From Eutrophomonas brisbanensis (GTDB lineage Bacteria > Pseudomonadota > Gammaproteobacteria > Burkholderiales > Eutrophovitaceae), in contig JAYQIQ010000004.1 in NCBI GenBank assembly GCA_038141705.1, positions 1 through 64,000 on the forward strand: a stretch of 64,000 nucleotides of DNA, given 5' to 3'. Below, piece by piece: positions 18,868 to 27,574 of the stretch. The first letter of the stretch is position 1. Every line of letters starts with the position of its first letter. The position numbers and the translations under genes were made by a program. The notes below the pieces were generated by a model, which saw nothing but the letters and a program-made list of their open reading frames with translations, was not told where the DNA came from and did not search any database.

Positions 18868-20394
18868 TTATTTAGCGACCACTGGGATATTACCGATCTT
18901 GTTTCGCCAGTAAGCGGGACCGGTGTTATGCACGGATTCACCAAGCGAATCTACCGCCACCATAACTGGCATATCCTCAATCTCAAATTCGTAAATTGCC
19001 TCCATTCCCAAATCCTCAAATGCTACGACTCGCGAACTTTTCATTGCCTTTGAGACGAGATAGGCGGCGCCACCCACCGCCATTAAGGAAACGGCCTTAT
19101 GTTTTTTGATCGCCTCAATCGCGATAGGACCCCTCTCACCTTTTCCAACCATACCCATCAAGCCAGTGCGAGTGAGCATGAAATCTACAAATTTATCCAT
19201 GCGCGTCGCAGTCGTTGGTCCTGCGGGTCCGACAACTTCGTCCCCAACAGGATCAACAGGCCCGACGTAATAAATAAATCTACCGGTAAAGTCCACGCCG
19301 TCCGGTAGTGGATTACCGCTCTCAATAAGATCTCGGATTCGTTTATGCGCTGCATCTCTACCAGTGAGCAGTTTCCCATTCAAAAGTAAGCGCTCTCCTG
19401 GCTTCCAAGTCGCGATCTCGTCTTGAGTCACTTTCGATATATCAACCCGTCTAGCAGCATCGGAAGGCACCCATTCAATTTTTGGATAATCCTCTAACTT
19501 CGGAGGTTCAAGCCTAGCCGGACCCGTTCCATCGAGAACAAAATGTGCATGTCGCGTAGCAGCGCAGTTCGGGATTACGGCTACCGGAAGCGATGCAGCA
19601 TGCGTTGGGTAATCCTTGATCTTCACATCCAAAACGGTAGCAAGCCCACCCAAACCTTGGGCGCCGATTCCGAGCGCGTTAACTTTCTCATAAATCTCAA
19701 TCCGCAATTCTTCGATTCGACTCTGTGGACCTTTTTGAATAATTTCGTGAATATCGATCGAATCCATCAGGGATTCTTTCGCCAGCACCATTGCTTTCTC
19801 TGCTGTTCCACCGATACCAATTCCAAGCATTCCAGGTGGGCACCATCCAGCACCCATCGTTGGCACAACATTCACAATCCAGTCCACTAAACTATCGGAC
19901 GGATTTAAAGTCGTAAATTTGGCTTTGTTTTCTGAACCCCCACCTTTTGCTGCCACACGGATATCAATCGTATTACCTGGTACCACTTCATAGTGAATGA
20001 CCGCAGGCGTATTATCTCGCGTGTTAAGTCGTGCGCCAGCAGGGTCTGCAATAACCGATGCTCGCAGCGTATTGTCCGGATGCATGTACGCACGACGAAC
20101 ACCCTCATTAATCATGCTGTCGATATCCATCGTGACACCGTCCCAACGCACATCCATTCCTAACTTCACAAAAACAACGGCGACTCCCGTGTCCTGACAA
20201 ACCGGCCGCTTACCTTCGGCGCTCATCCGAGAATTTGTCAAAATCTGCGCGATCGCGTCTTTCGCAATTTCAGATTCCTCACGCTCATAGGCCTTCGCTA
20301 GTGCATCGATATAGTCCTTTGGGTGATAGTAGGAGATGTATTGAAAAGCGTCGGCGACGCTGTCTATGAGGTCTTGTTGCTTAATCGCTGGCAT
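18868..20394 (-). CDS. Class I (iron-sulfur) fumarate hydratase
   Basis: Interconverts fumarate and malate using an oxygen-sensitive [4Fe-4S] cluster; FumA/FumB type with fused alpha and beta parts (508 residues). The three cluster cysteines are in RPVCQDTGVAVVF, MGAGWCPPGMLGIG and VIPNCAATRHAHF. The beta part has GRDAAHKRIRDLI and AGPTTATRMDKFVDFM. I chose the ATG at 20394, preceded by AAGGA at eight bases, over a TTG seven codons upstream. It faces away from acs. A 258-base gap separates the two starts and should hold both promoters; I see no clear regulatory site in it. Confidence 0.93.
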   Translation of the reverse strand: MPAIKQQDLIDSVADAFQYISYYHPKDYIDALAKAYEREESEIAKDAIAQILTNSRMSAEGKRPVCQDTGVAVVFVKLGMDVRWDGVTMDIDSMINEGVRRAYMHPDNTLRASVIADPAGARLNTRDNTPAVIHYEVVPGNTIDIRVAAKGGGSENKAKFTTLNPSDSLVDWIVNVVPTMGAGWCPPGMLGIGIGGTAEKAMVLAKESLMDSIDIHEIIQKGPQSRIEELRIEIYEKVNALGIGAQGLGGLATVLDVKIKDYPTHAASLPVAVIPNCAATRHAHFVLDGTGPARLEPPKLEDYPKIEWVPSDAARRVDISKVTQDEIATWKPGERLLLNGKLLTGRDAAHKRIRDLIESGNPLPDGVDFTGRFIYYVGPVDPVGDEVVGPAGPTTATRMDKFVDFMLTRTGLMGMVGKGERGPIAIEAIKKHKAVSLMAVGGAAYLVSKAMKSSRVVAFEDLGMEAIYEFEIEDMPVMVAVDSLGESVHNTGPAYWRNKIGNIPVVAK

Positions 20395-20652
20395 GGTAGT
20401 CCTTAATTGCTGCAAATTTATAGTCGTGCATTATATATTCTTAGGGTCAACCACGAAATTAAAGTAACTCTATTTTGGCTCCTAAAAAGCTATCTAAATG
20501 AATTCTTGGATTTTGGGTAACGCGATATAATTAGAAAAAGTCCAGAGTTAACTAAAAAAACAAAAAAGTCTGGCAGTAATTTGATTTATTTAGCCCATCC
20601 GACATCGCAAATGCTACTTTCGGGTGGATCACACGGTTTGAGGAGTTAACCA

Positions 20653-22617
20653 ATGAGCACGATTGAATCTGTCCTACATGAGGACCGGATATTTGAGCCG
20701 AGCAACGACTTCGTAAAGCAAGCGAACGTGTCTGGTCTGAAATCCTATGAAACGCTATGTGCCGCAGCTGAAAAAGATTATGAAGGATTCTGGGCGGGCC
20801 TCGCAAAAGAACATCTTTTATGGAATAAGCCTTTTAGCAAGACGCTCGACTCGAGCAATGCTCCATTCTACAAATGGTTTCAAGATGGCGAGTTGAATGT
20901 GTCTTACAACTGCTTGGACCGACACCTAAAAACACAACCGAACAAGACAGCGATTATTTTCGAGGCTGATGACGGAAAAGTCACGAAGGTCACTTACAAG
21001 CAGCTTTTTCACAAAGTATGTCAAATTGCAAACGGCCTCAAGTCACTCAGTATTCAACCAGGTGATCGCGTAATTATCTACATGCCAATGTCGATTGAGG
21101 CAGTGGCCGCGATGCAGGCATGCGCGCGAATCGGCGCGACACATTCCGTTGTTTTCGGTGGGTTCTCATCAAAAAGTTTGCAAGAGCGCATTATTGACGC
21201 GGGTGCCGTCGCAGTTATCACAGCAGATGCACAAGTGAGAGGTGGAAAAGAAATTCCACTTAAACCCGTCGTGGATGAAGCACTCGCAATGGGTGGCTGT
21301 GAATCAATAAAAAATGTTGTCGTTTATCAGCGCACAGGAACAAAAGTAGAAATCGATAAAAACCGTGACGTGTGGTTAAGTGATTTAATTCAGAACCAAC
21401 CTGATGTATGTGAACCCACATGGGTCAATGCAGAGCATCCTTTGTTTATTCTCTATACATCGGGCTCGACCGGAAAACCAAAAGGCGTTCAACACAGCTC
21501 TGCTGGATACCTCCTTCATGCTCTACTTACCATGAAGTGGACGTTTGACCACAAAGCGTCTGACATTTTTTGGTGTACCGCGGATGTTGGTTGGGTAACG
21601 GGTCACACGTATATCGCGTACGGACCACTCGCCATCGGTGCCACACAGGTCATGTTCGAAGGGGTGCCCACCTACCCGGATGCAAATCGGTTCTGGAAAA
21701 TGATTAGTGACCACAATGTCACGATTTTTTATACCGCACCGACGGCTATTCGGTCCTTAATTAAATTAGGTGCAGATTTACCAAAAAATCATGATCTCTC
21801 TTCATTGAGATTACTTGGATCTGTTGGCGAACCGATAAATCCGGAAGCTTGGATGTGGTACTACAACACTGTTGGTGGCGGAAAATGTCCAATCGTCGAC
21901 ACATGGTGGCAAACCGAAACCGGCGGCCATCTGATTACACCATTACCGGGTGTCACTCCTCTAAAACCCGGATCTTGCACATTCCCACTCCCCGGAATCA
22001 TGGCGGATGTTGTAGACGAAACAGGTAATTCAGTCGAAAAAGGCAATGGCGGAATACTTGTGATCAAAAAACCTTGGCCATCCATGATTCGTAATATTTG
22101 GGGCGACCCAGAGCGATTCAAAACGAGTTACTTTCCAGAAGACTTCAAAGGAAAGTATTACTTAGCCGGAGACGGAGCCAATCGAGACAAAGATGGTTAC
22201 TTCTGGATTATGGGAAGAATAGATGACGTCCTTAATGTTTCAGGACACAGACTTGGCACAATGGAAATTGAATCTGCACTTGTTGCGCATGAATTAGTAG
22301 CCGAGGCTGCCGTAGTTGGAAAACCCCATGACGTCAAAGGTGAAGCTGTAGTCGCATTTGTTGTTCTAAAAGGAGATCGACCATCGGGAGATCAAGCAAA
22401 AGAAATTGCAAAGACACTGAGAGATTGGGTGGGTAAGGATATTGGTCCGATCGCGAAGCCGGATGAAATTCGATTTGGTGACAACTTGCCAAAAACTCGA
22501 TCGGGAAAAATTATGCGGCGTCTCCTCAGGGCATTAGCGAAAGGAGAGGAAATCACTCAGGATGTATCAACACTTGAGAACCCTCAAATCCTTGAGCAAT
22601 TAAAACAAACAACCTAA
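20653..22617 (+). CDS. acs: Acetyl-CoA synthetase
   Basis: AMP-forming acetate-CoA ligase (654 residues), activating acetate through acetyl-adenylate. Seen: THSVVFGGFSSKSLQERI, the phosphate loop YTSGSTGKPKGVQ, the acyl-pocket region TWWQTETGGHLITPLPG with the tryptophan characteristic of acetate-selective enzymes, and the C-terminal KTRSGKIMRRLLR whose lysine is the acetylation-controlled catalytic residue in relatives. Length and motifs favour Acs over propionyl-CoA synthetase. GAGGAG precedes the ATG. A GC-rich hairpin follows the stop. Confidence 0.94.
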   Translation: MSTIESVLHEDRIFEPSNDFVKQANVSGLKSYETLCAAAEKDYEGFWAGLAKEHLLWNKPFSKTLDSSNAPFYKWFQDGELNVSYNCLDRHLKTQPNKTAIIFEADDGKVTKVTYKQLFHKVCQIANGLKSLSIQPGDRVIIYMPMSIEAVAAMQACARIGATHSVVFGGFSSKSLQERIIDAGAVAVITADAQVRGGKEIPLKPVVDEALAMGGCESIKNVVVYQRTGTKVEIDKNRDVWLSDLIQNQPDVCEPTWVNAEHPLFILYTSGSTGKPKGVQHSSAGYLLHALLTMKWTFDHKASDIFWCTADVGWVTGHTYIAYGPLAIGATQVMFEGVPTYPDANRFWKMISDHNVTIFYTAPTAIRSLIKLGADLPKNHDLSSLRLLGSVGEPINPEAWMWYYNTVGGGKCPIVDTWWQTETGGHLITPLPGVTPLKPGSCTFPLPGIMADVVDETGNSVEKGNGGILVIKKPWPSMIRNIWGDPERFKTSYFPEDFKGKYYLAGDGANRDKDGYFWIMGRIDDVLNVSGHRLGTMEIESALVAHELVAEAAVVGKPHDVKGEAVVAFVVLKGDRPSGDQAKEIAKTLRDWVGKDIGPIAKPDEIRFGDNLPKTRSGKIMRRLLRALAKGEEITQDVSTLENPQILEQLKQTT

Positions 22618-22638
22618 TTTGGTTGAAATTTTGACTTT

Positions 22639-22668
22639 GAGCGGCGACTCACTTATCCTGCGCCGCTC
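22639..22668 (+). terminator. Possible acs terminator hairpin
   Basis: GAGCGGCG (22639-22646) pairs perfectly with CGCCGCTC (22661-22668) across a 14-base loop, 22 bases after the acs stop and before tRNA-Ser. There is no T-run, so intrinsic termination would be poor; it may instead stabilise the acs mRNA end or act with Rho. Confidence 0.4.
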
Positions 22669-22686
22669 GTCGTTATCAAATAAGCC

Positions 22687-22778
22687 GGAGAGATGACCGA
22701 GAGGCTTAAGGTGCACGCCTGGAAAGCGTGTGTACGGTCAACGCCGTACCGCGGGTTCGAATCCCGCTCTCTCCGCCA
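22687..22778 (+). tRNA. tRNA-Ser (anticodon GGA)
   Basis: A class II tRNA of 92 bases with encoded CCA. The acceptor arms GGAGAGA and TCTCTCC pair, the anticodon loop CTGGAAA gives GGA, a long variable arm lies between, and the T-loop GGTTCGAATCC is standard. It reads UCC/UCU serine codons. The sequence just downstream holds short repeats, and serine tRNA genes are frequent integration targets. Confidence 0.97.
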
Positions 22779-22836
22779 GTAGTTTTTACTACCTAAATAC
22801 CTATAATAATCAGTTACTTATAAATTCAAATTTTCA

Positions 22837-22862
22837 TTTGTGTACCACGTTTGTGTACCACA
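22837..22862. repeat. Two tandem 13-base units after tRNA-Ser
   Basis: TTTGTGTACCACG is followed directly by TTTGTGTACCACA: twelve of thirteen bases are identical. On the minus strand a short frame across it reads VTEMWYTNVVHK and stops. No longer open frame supports a gene here. It might be the leftover 3' end of a lost gene or a protein-binding site; either is inference. Confidence 0.6.
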
Positions 22863-22946
22863 TTTCAGTAACTTTTTTACCTTCTTCCACCCTCTTCCAA
22901 CCAACCACTCACCTACCCTGATTTCTACAGACTTAGAACCAAAGTG

Positions 22947-22966
22947 CCTTAGCAGATACAAAAAAG
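22947..22966. repeat. Direct repeat copy 1, downstream of the SpeD-like gene
   Basis: CCTTAGCAGATACAAAAAAG, matching the copy at 23412-23431 in 19 of 20 bases, same orientation. It lies just beyond the stop of the minus-strand SpeD-like gene. The pair brackets that gene, which may mark a duplication or insertion. Confidence 0.55.
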
Positions 22967-22973
22967 ATTATTG

Positions 22974-23330
22974 TTAAAAGGACTGACTTGCTGTCTTCTC
23001 TGCATCCCAAAATAACTTTGTAATCTCAACCGCCCTATCAGCATCAAAATCTCTACACGTGTAAATAATTATTGAGAAGAACTTCTTAGCGCTCCAGATG
23101 TATACAGAGATACCTGAGTCTATGAGGGGTAGGAATGCATCGTAACCCTGGTTATCTATTTTCCCAAGCCCATCAGGAGAGTGAATGATAGGCTCCCCAT
23201 ATGCCTGGAATCCCATCTGCTGACACAGATCATCGAAATAGTCTTTCACTCTCGCCTCGTCAACGTCACCACTAAAAAACCCTTCTACGAGTACACGTTG
23301 TCTTTTTAAGTCAGGCGCTAGGTTTTCCAT
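22974..23330 (-). CDS. S-adenosylmethionine decarboxylase-like protein with altered cleavage motif
   Basis: A 118-residue protein resembling the small SpeD/AdoMetDC fold: YGEPIIHSPDG, then IDSGISVYIW where true enzymes have ESH-IS-IHTW, and YTCRDFDADRAVEITKLFW matching the fold's late YTC-helix region. The serine that becomes the pyruvoyl group is kept, but the neighbouring residues are D-S-G instead of E-S-H, so normal self-cleavage and decarboxylation are doubtful. A role on a different amino acid substrate or none is possible. ATG 23330 chosen; a TTG six codons upstream is the alternative. It stands alone between tRNA-Ser and a hydrolase, bracketed by a direct repeat. Confidence 0.6.
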   Translation of the reverse strand: MENLAPDLKRQRVLVEGFFSGDVDEARVKDYFDDLCQQMGFQAYGEPIIHSPDGLGKIDNQGYDAFLPLIDSGISVYIWSAKKFFSIIIYTCRDFDADRAVEITKLFWDAEKTASQSF

Positions 23331-23411
23331 ATACGAAAGTGTATCCAACTTATATAAGGAATCAAAACACGCTGAGGGAGAAATAAATCGTTAACTGGTT
23401 AAATATAAGTT

Positions 23412-23431
23412 CCTTAGCAAATACAAAAAAG
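23412..23431. repeat. Direct repeat copy 2, downstream of the alpha/beta hydrolase gene
   Basis: CCTTAGCAAATACAAAAAAG, differing by one base from the copy at 22947-22966. Both copies lie just after the stop of a minus-strand gene. Confidence 0.55.
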
Positions 23432-23473
23432 CGCAATAAAAGGTTCAACAAAGCGAAAATATGATGCACAACT

Positions 23474-24424
23474 TTATTGCAGATATTTATTGAACCAGTC
23501 AATGGCTTTATCCGTAGCCGCTTTTGCGTGAGCGCCCGAATAGACACTGTAGTGAGTAGCACCTGGCAGAATCTGATAATCCGCAATACCCGAGGCTCGT
23601 TTGTAAGCCTCAAAAGCAGTTGTCTCGTTATTAAATAACTCCTCATTCTCTGCGACTAGAAATAAGGATGCGCAATGGTCTAACTTGCGCATATCATCTC
23701 GCGGGGTAAACCTTACTAATTTTTCGTAAATCATCGCGCCCCGCAAATTCCCAACCTCCCTGGCGAAGGGTTTTGGAAAGAGCTTCGCTCCCCTTGCCCG
23801 GTCACCACCGATTTCTGACCACGCTTTACGTGCCTCGAGCGTATCATAGGGCCAACCAACAGGAGAAACTTGGCTAACAATTGCCTTTACCCTTTCGTCT
23901 CTTGCAGCCACATAAACCACGGTTCCTCCAGACCAGCTTGTTCCCCATAAACCAATCTTCCCTGGAGCTACACGAGGGTCCCTCGCAAGCCAATTCACAG
24001 CCGAAAAATAATCCTCGGCTTGATCTAGCGGATCAACAACCCCTGAATATTCAACGAGCTTTAACTCACCCGTGCTCGGGTCTTTCGCTTGAACATACCG
24101 GCTATCGCTTTTCCCCCACCCTCGATAATCGAATACGAGAACAAAATACCCGACCTCTGCAAATTTTTTAGCATACTGAAAAAGGTGGGAGGCTTCACCA
24201 CCCCACCCATGGGCCATCGCTATCGCAGGATATCTGCTGTTTCCCGGCCCATCGGGAATAAATACCGTACCGCTTATCCTGGTACCATCGCTCAGGATAT
24301 TCACCTGAGACTGAGTGACCGTATCAGATAAATCTTTCGCGTAGAGATCTCGACTGTTTACAAACTCGACGTATAGTAGGAGAGAAAATGCTAATAGAAA
24401 ATTTACAGACAGTATTCGATTCAT
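23474..24424 (-). CDS. Exported alpha/beta hydrolase
   Basis: A 316-residue serine hydrolase of the dienelactone hydrolase / Xaa-Pro peptidase-like group. The first 24 residues are a signal peptide (ILSVNFLLAFSLLLYVEF). Then AMAHGWGGEASHL supplies the oxyanion region, the nucleophile elbow is GLWGTSWSGGTVVY, and the catalytic histidine is in GATHYSVYSG; the acid residue is likely in the LVAENEELFNNE region. The substrate is unknown. The ATG at 24424 follows GGAG. It is transcribed alone and faces the divergent DUF938 gene. Confidence 0.82.
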   Translation of the reverse strand: MNRILSVNFLLAFSLLLYVEFVNSRDLYAKDLSDTVTQSQVNILSDGTRISGTVFIPDGPGNSRYPAIAMAHGWGGEASHLFQYAKKFAEVGYFVLVFDYRGWGKSDSRYVQAKDPSTGELKLVEYSGVVDPLDQAEDYFSAVNWLARDPRVAPGKIGLWGTSWSGGTVVYVAARDERVKAIVSQVSPVGWPYDTLEARKAWSEIGGDRARGAKLFPKPFAREVGNLRGAMIYEKLVRFTPRDDMRKLDHCASLFLVAENEELFNNETTAFEAYKRASGIADYQILPGATHYSVYSGAHAKAATDKAIDWFNKYLQ

Positions 24425-24559
24425 CAATCTCTCCGCTAAATTATAGTTGGAGTCTTGAGCTGCGAAAAAAATCTAACTAAAAGAGGAAAGATACGCATGT
24501 CCCGCTTACGCTAATTTCAGCCTCTGGACCGTATCATTCAAAATAAACTGTACAGCATT

Positions 24560-25152
24560 ATGGAAAAACCTTTTTCCCCATCCTGCGAACGGAACAAAGA
24601 TCCAATACTCTCTGTAATTCGCAGTCTTTTAATAAACAAGAAAAGCGTGCTTGAAGTCGGTTCTGGCACAGGCCAACACGCCGTCTATTTCGCAAAAGAA
24701 ATGCCTTGGTTAACCTGGCAATGCAGTGAGTTGCAAGAAAATTTAGCGGGTCTAGAGATGTGGATCAAAGAAGCCGCGCTTAGCAACCTCCCTCCCCTGT
24801 TCATCTCGATGTCTCAACTTCTTCGTTAAAACCTCAATTCGACGTGATTTATACCGCAAATACTCTTCACATCATGAGTATCGAGCAAGTAACTTATTTT
24901 TTTAAATTAATTGGAGAATGGGCGGGCTCGGTCAAAGAAGTACTGATATATGGCCCATTCAACTATGCGGGTAAATACACATCAGCCAGTAACGCCCAGT
25001 TTGATTCTTGGTTAAAGAACCGGGATCCAGGTAGCGGAATTCGAGACTTTGAGTGGATAATCGAGTTAGCTACCCAGAATCACTTAACACTCGAAAATGA
25101 TATTGAAATGCCAGCTAACAATCGACTTCTACACTTGGTAAGTATTTTTTGA
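24560..25152 (+). CDS. DUF938 SAM-dependent methyltransferase-like protein (frame break)
   Basis: Opens with the DUF938 signature FSPSCERNKDPILSVI and motif I VLEVGSGTGQHAVYFA, then in the second frame FDVIYTANTLHIMS, LIYGPFNYAGKYTSASNAQF and DPGSGIRDFEWI, all typical of the family. The break is in the C4 run 24794-24797; one added base restores PPVHLDVSTSSLKPQFDVIYT and 197 residues, the family's usual size. Members are assumed to be methyltransferases by fold, with unknown substrate. Confidence 0.82.
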
Positions 25153-25185
25153 GTTAGACCAATGTAACGATAAAACTCTGAGAAA

Positions 25186-25679
25186 TTAGCAATCTTTAAA
25201 GGTGAAGGTTTTTCCAATCAGAGATGTTGGTAGGGGAATGCCATAAACACTATTTAGGCTGTCCTCCCGGCGAAATTCAAAATGTATATCGGCGTTTTTC
25301 CCGGCAACATACGCGGGGGTTATTTTCTTAAAATCAAAAACATCATCTTCATGCCACTCAAATCCGCCGACAACGTATTTTTCACCCCCTCCCGCAGAGC
25401 CTCAACGAAAGCATATTCTTTCTCCTGAAAAAGTACCCGATGAACTCGTGATCCAGTTAACCTCAATCGCCCCGGAAAACTATTAATCGAACGGCAATTG
25501 TTTGCGCCCTCCTCGTGCCAACAATCATAACTTTCGATAATAGTCGCTACCGCTCCACTTGGGTCTTGTAGCTGAATTTTTATGCCCGAGCAATCTTCCG
25601 CCGCTATTGCAAAGGAAACGAAAAAGCCCACGATCCCACAAACAGCTGAAAACAAAAATCTAGTAATGTGCCGACCCAT
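25186..25679 (-). CDS. Exported protein of unknown function (frame break)
   Basis: I do not recognise the family. The first 26 residues form a signal peptide (FLFSAVCGIVGFFVSFAIAA), so the mature part begins near EDCSGIKIQLQDPSG. The frame breaks in the C5 run 25385-25389; one added base continues with GGEKYVVGGFEWHEDDVFDFKK and ends with TSLIGKTFTFKDC, 164 residues in all. The repaired sequence reads as one mixed alpha/beta domain with paired cysteines, suggesting a small disulfide-bonded periplasmic protein. It is the second of two neighbouring unknown exported genes. Confidence 0.6.
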
Positions 25680-25737
25680 ACGTACTCCCCTTAATCTCTA
25701 ATCCCGGATCTCAATATGGGATCGAGATATTTTCTCT

Positions 25738-26163
25738 CTAGATCTCATTACATGACTCAAAAATTCGTTTACCAGAAAGGTTAAATTCGGCAATGCACAA
25801 CAATCGATGCCTCGTAACTGAATTCTCCAAAATAGTGCTTACCGACAACGAATCAGAATTTCTAAATATATTTTGATCCACTACAACATGGTTGCCATCA
25901 ATCAGCTTGTTTAAAAGAGAACCTTTAGATTCATCAACGCGGACAGTATTGGCATTGGTTTTGTTTTTTATCGCTTCCGGTGACAACTCACCCTGATCAT
26001 CGCTTTGTAAGATAATCCAATCGACGTCTTTTTCATCGGCTTTAGCAGTTGAATCAACTGTCAAAAGCGAACACAAAATAATCAAAAATAAACATACGAC
26101 GACCACTCCACCAGGGTATAGAGGATTTAGCACGCTTGATCGACTTTGAATATTTAAACTCAT
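25738..26163 (-). CDS. Exported or membrane-anchored protein of unknown function
   Basis: A 141-residue protein from the ATG at 26163 (a start 11 codons upstream is possible). One strongly hydrophobic segment near the N-terminus (GGVVVVCLFLIILCSLLTV) serves as signal or anchor. The remainder is polar, with DWIILQSDDQGELSPEAIKN and a late pair of cysteines (RLLCIAEF, FESCNEI). No family recognised. It lies just upstream of the other unknown exported gene on the same strand and faces the GST gene divergently. Confidence 0.55.
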   Translation of the reverse strand: MSLNIQSRSSVLNPLYPGGVVVVCLFLIILCSLLTVDSTAKADEKDVDWIILQSDDQGELSPEAIKNKTNANTVRVDESKGSLLNKLIDGNHVVVDQNIFRNSDSLSVSTILENSVTRHRLLCIAEFNLSGKRIFESCNEI

Positions 26164-26234
26164 CACCACTTCCCAATCCGCGGAAATTAATGGCATTATC
26201 CTACTAAACTGTTTTGACGTTTTTCTGATTCAAC

Positions 26235-26861
26235 ATGGAACTATTGATAGCACGCCCAAGCCCTTACGCCCGAAAAATTAGAGTGGCATTGATCGAAAAA
26301 GGGATTTCTTGCGAAATTACCGTTGATAACCCTTGGCTTGAAAACCCTCGAATTCAAACCGTTAATCCGATTGGAAAAGTGCCCGCATTGATAACAGACT
26401 CGGGTGATGTTATCCACGACTCTAAGGTTATATTTGAATATATTGAGACCATGTTTTCAGGCCCTACACTTACCCCGGACAACGCCAAAGAGAGAATCGC
26501 TCACAAACAGATCGAAGCAATATGTGATGGTATTTGCGATGCCGTCGTACTTATCGCACTGGAAGGCACGCGTCCGGAGGAAAAACAGAGCGAAGCTTGG
26601 GTCGAACGTCAGACCAGGAAGATTTATGCAGGCGTAGAAGAAATCAACGCTCGCCTAAATGACCGCAAATCTTTTTCGGCACTTGAATTTGGTCTGGCAG
26701 AAATTGTGACGGTTGTAATGCTCGAATATATCGATTTCAGATTTTCTGAGTTTGATTGGAGACCACTATACCCAGCTCTCACTGCACTTTTTTCCGAGGT
26801 TTCCCAACGCGAATCTTTCGTGAAAACTAAACCAGAGGGGCAAATACTACCTAAGCATTAG
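26235..26861 (+). CDS. Glutathione S-transferase family protein
   Basis: A 208-residue two-domain GST. The thioredoxin-like N-terminal domain shows ARPSPYARKIRVAL (residues 6-19), the glutathione-binding NPIGKVPAL with cis-proline (about 45-53) and the gamma-glutamyl-contacting DSKVIFEYIE. The helical C-terminal domain carries VERQTRKIYAGVEEINARL. In relatives, the serine near residue 9 (SPYARK) activates the thiol. Substrate unknown; such proteins act in detoxification or reductive cleavage. Single gene with no evident partners. Confidence 0.85.
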   Translation: MELLIARPSPYARKIRVALIEKGISCEITVDNPWLENPRIQTVNPIGKVPALITDSGDVIHDSKVIFEYIETMFSGPTLTPDNAKERIAHKQIEAICDGICDAVVLIALEGTRPEEKQSEAWVERQTRKIYAGVEEINARLNDRKSFSALEFGLAEIVTVVMLEYIDFRFSEFDWRPLYPALTALFSEVSQRESFVKTKPEGQILPKH

Positions 26862-27025
26862 ATTTTTCGTTTTTACGAGAAAATAAGTAAACATCGCAGG
26901 TACCAAAAACTTGCTACTGCGTTACAACTTTTGCGCCGCATCACAAATAAACTTCCTTCTTCGTGCTAATCGCGTTAGGGTGTAATCGCCCACAAGGCAG
27001 TTAAAAAACTTAAAGGGAGGCAGAC

Positions 27026-27508
27026 ATGAAAATGCTAAAAACACTTTTCCTCGCACTCGGCTTTATTTTTGCGACTTCAGCGCTCGCTGGACACCATATG
27101 CCGAAAGGGGATTTCGGGTGGTACGGAGTAACCGGTAACTTCAAACAAATAACCGATACGCAAATTTATTGGTTGGGGGAATTCAGCGGAACATTCTTTG
27201 CGGACGATACAAACAGTCCACTTCATGGAGCTTCCATGCGGTGCCCAGGATTCATGGATGTAAACCTCGCGACTCAGTCATCCACCCTAGGGGGTTACTG
27301 CCTAATCAGCGATCAAGCTGGCAACAAAGCTTCCGTCAAGTGGCAGGGCACTGGTGATGGTATTAATTCTGGCGGTGATTGGAGCTGGGTATCCGGTGAT
27401 GGGCCATACGCTGATTTAGCTGGTAAGTCCGGCGGTAAGTGGCGCGGGAAAACCGTTACGAATTGGGCGGACGGCGCAGCCACGGGTTGGGCATATTGGA
27501 ACAAGTGA
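27026..27508 (+). CDS. Small exported protein of unknown function, glycine/tryptophan-rich
   Basis: 160 residues; signal peptide of 21 (LKTLFLALGFIFATSALA) cut before GHHMP. The mature part is rich in glycine and tryptophan (YGVTGNFKQI, SVKWQGTGDG, GGDWSWVSGDGPYADLAG), reads like a single beta-barrel or lipocalin/allene-oxide-cyclase-type fold, and has two cysteines (MRCPGF, GGYCLI) that could form a disulfide. No function assigned. It has a strong AAAGGGAGG ribosome site and its own intrinsic terminator, so it is a single-gene unit and probably well expressed. Confidence 0.7.
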   Translation: MKMLKTLFLALGFIFATSALAGHHMPKGDFGWYGVTGNFKQITDTQIYWLGEFSGTFFADDTNSPLHGASMRCPGFMDVNLATQSSTLGGYCLISDQAGNKASVKWQGTGDGINSGGDWSWVSGDGPYADLAGKSGGKWRGKTVTNWADGAATGWAYWNK

Positions 27509-27538
27509 TAATCTATGCCCAGCATTTGAAGTAGTACG

Positions 27539-27563
27539 AAGGGAGCTATAGCTCCCTTTTTTA
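27539..27563 (+). terminator. Intrinsic terminator of the 160-residue exported protein gene
   Basis: Palindrome GGGAGCTATAGCTCCC (27541-27556) followed by six T's. It sits 32 bases after the stop and also separates the gene from the convergent selO. Confidence 0.88.
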
Positions 27564-27574
27564 TTTATATTCTT

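Noticed and set aside
22837..22862. CRISPR-like repeat
   Set aside because: Only two adjoining 13-base units with no spacers; no cas genes in the window.
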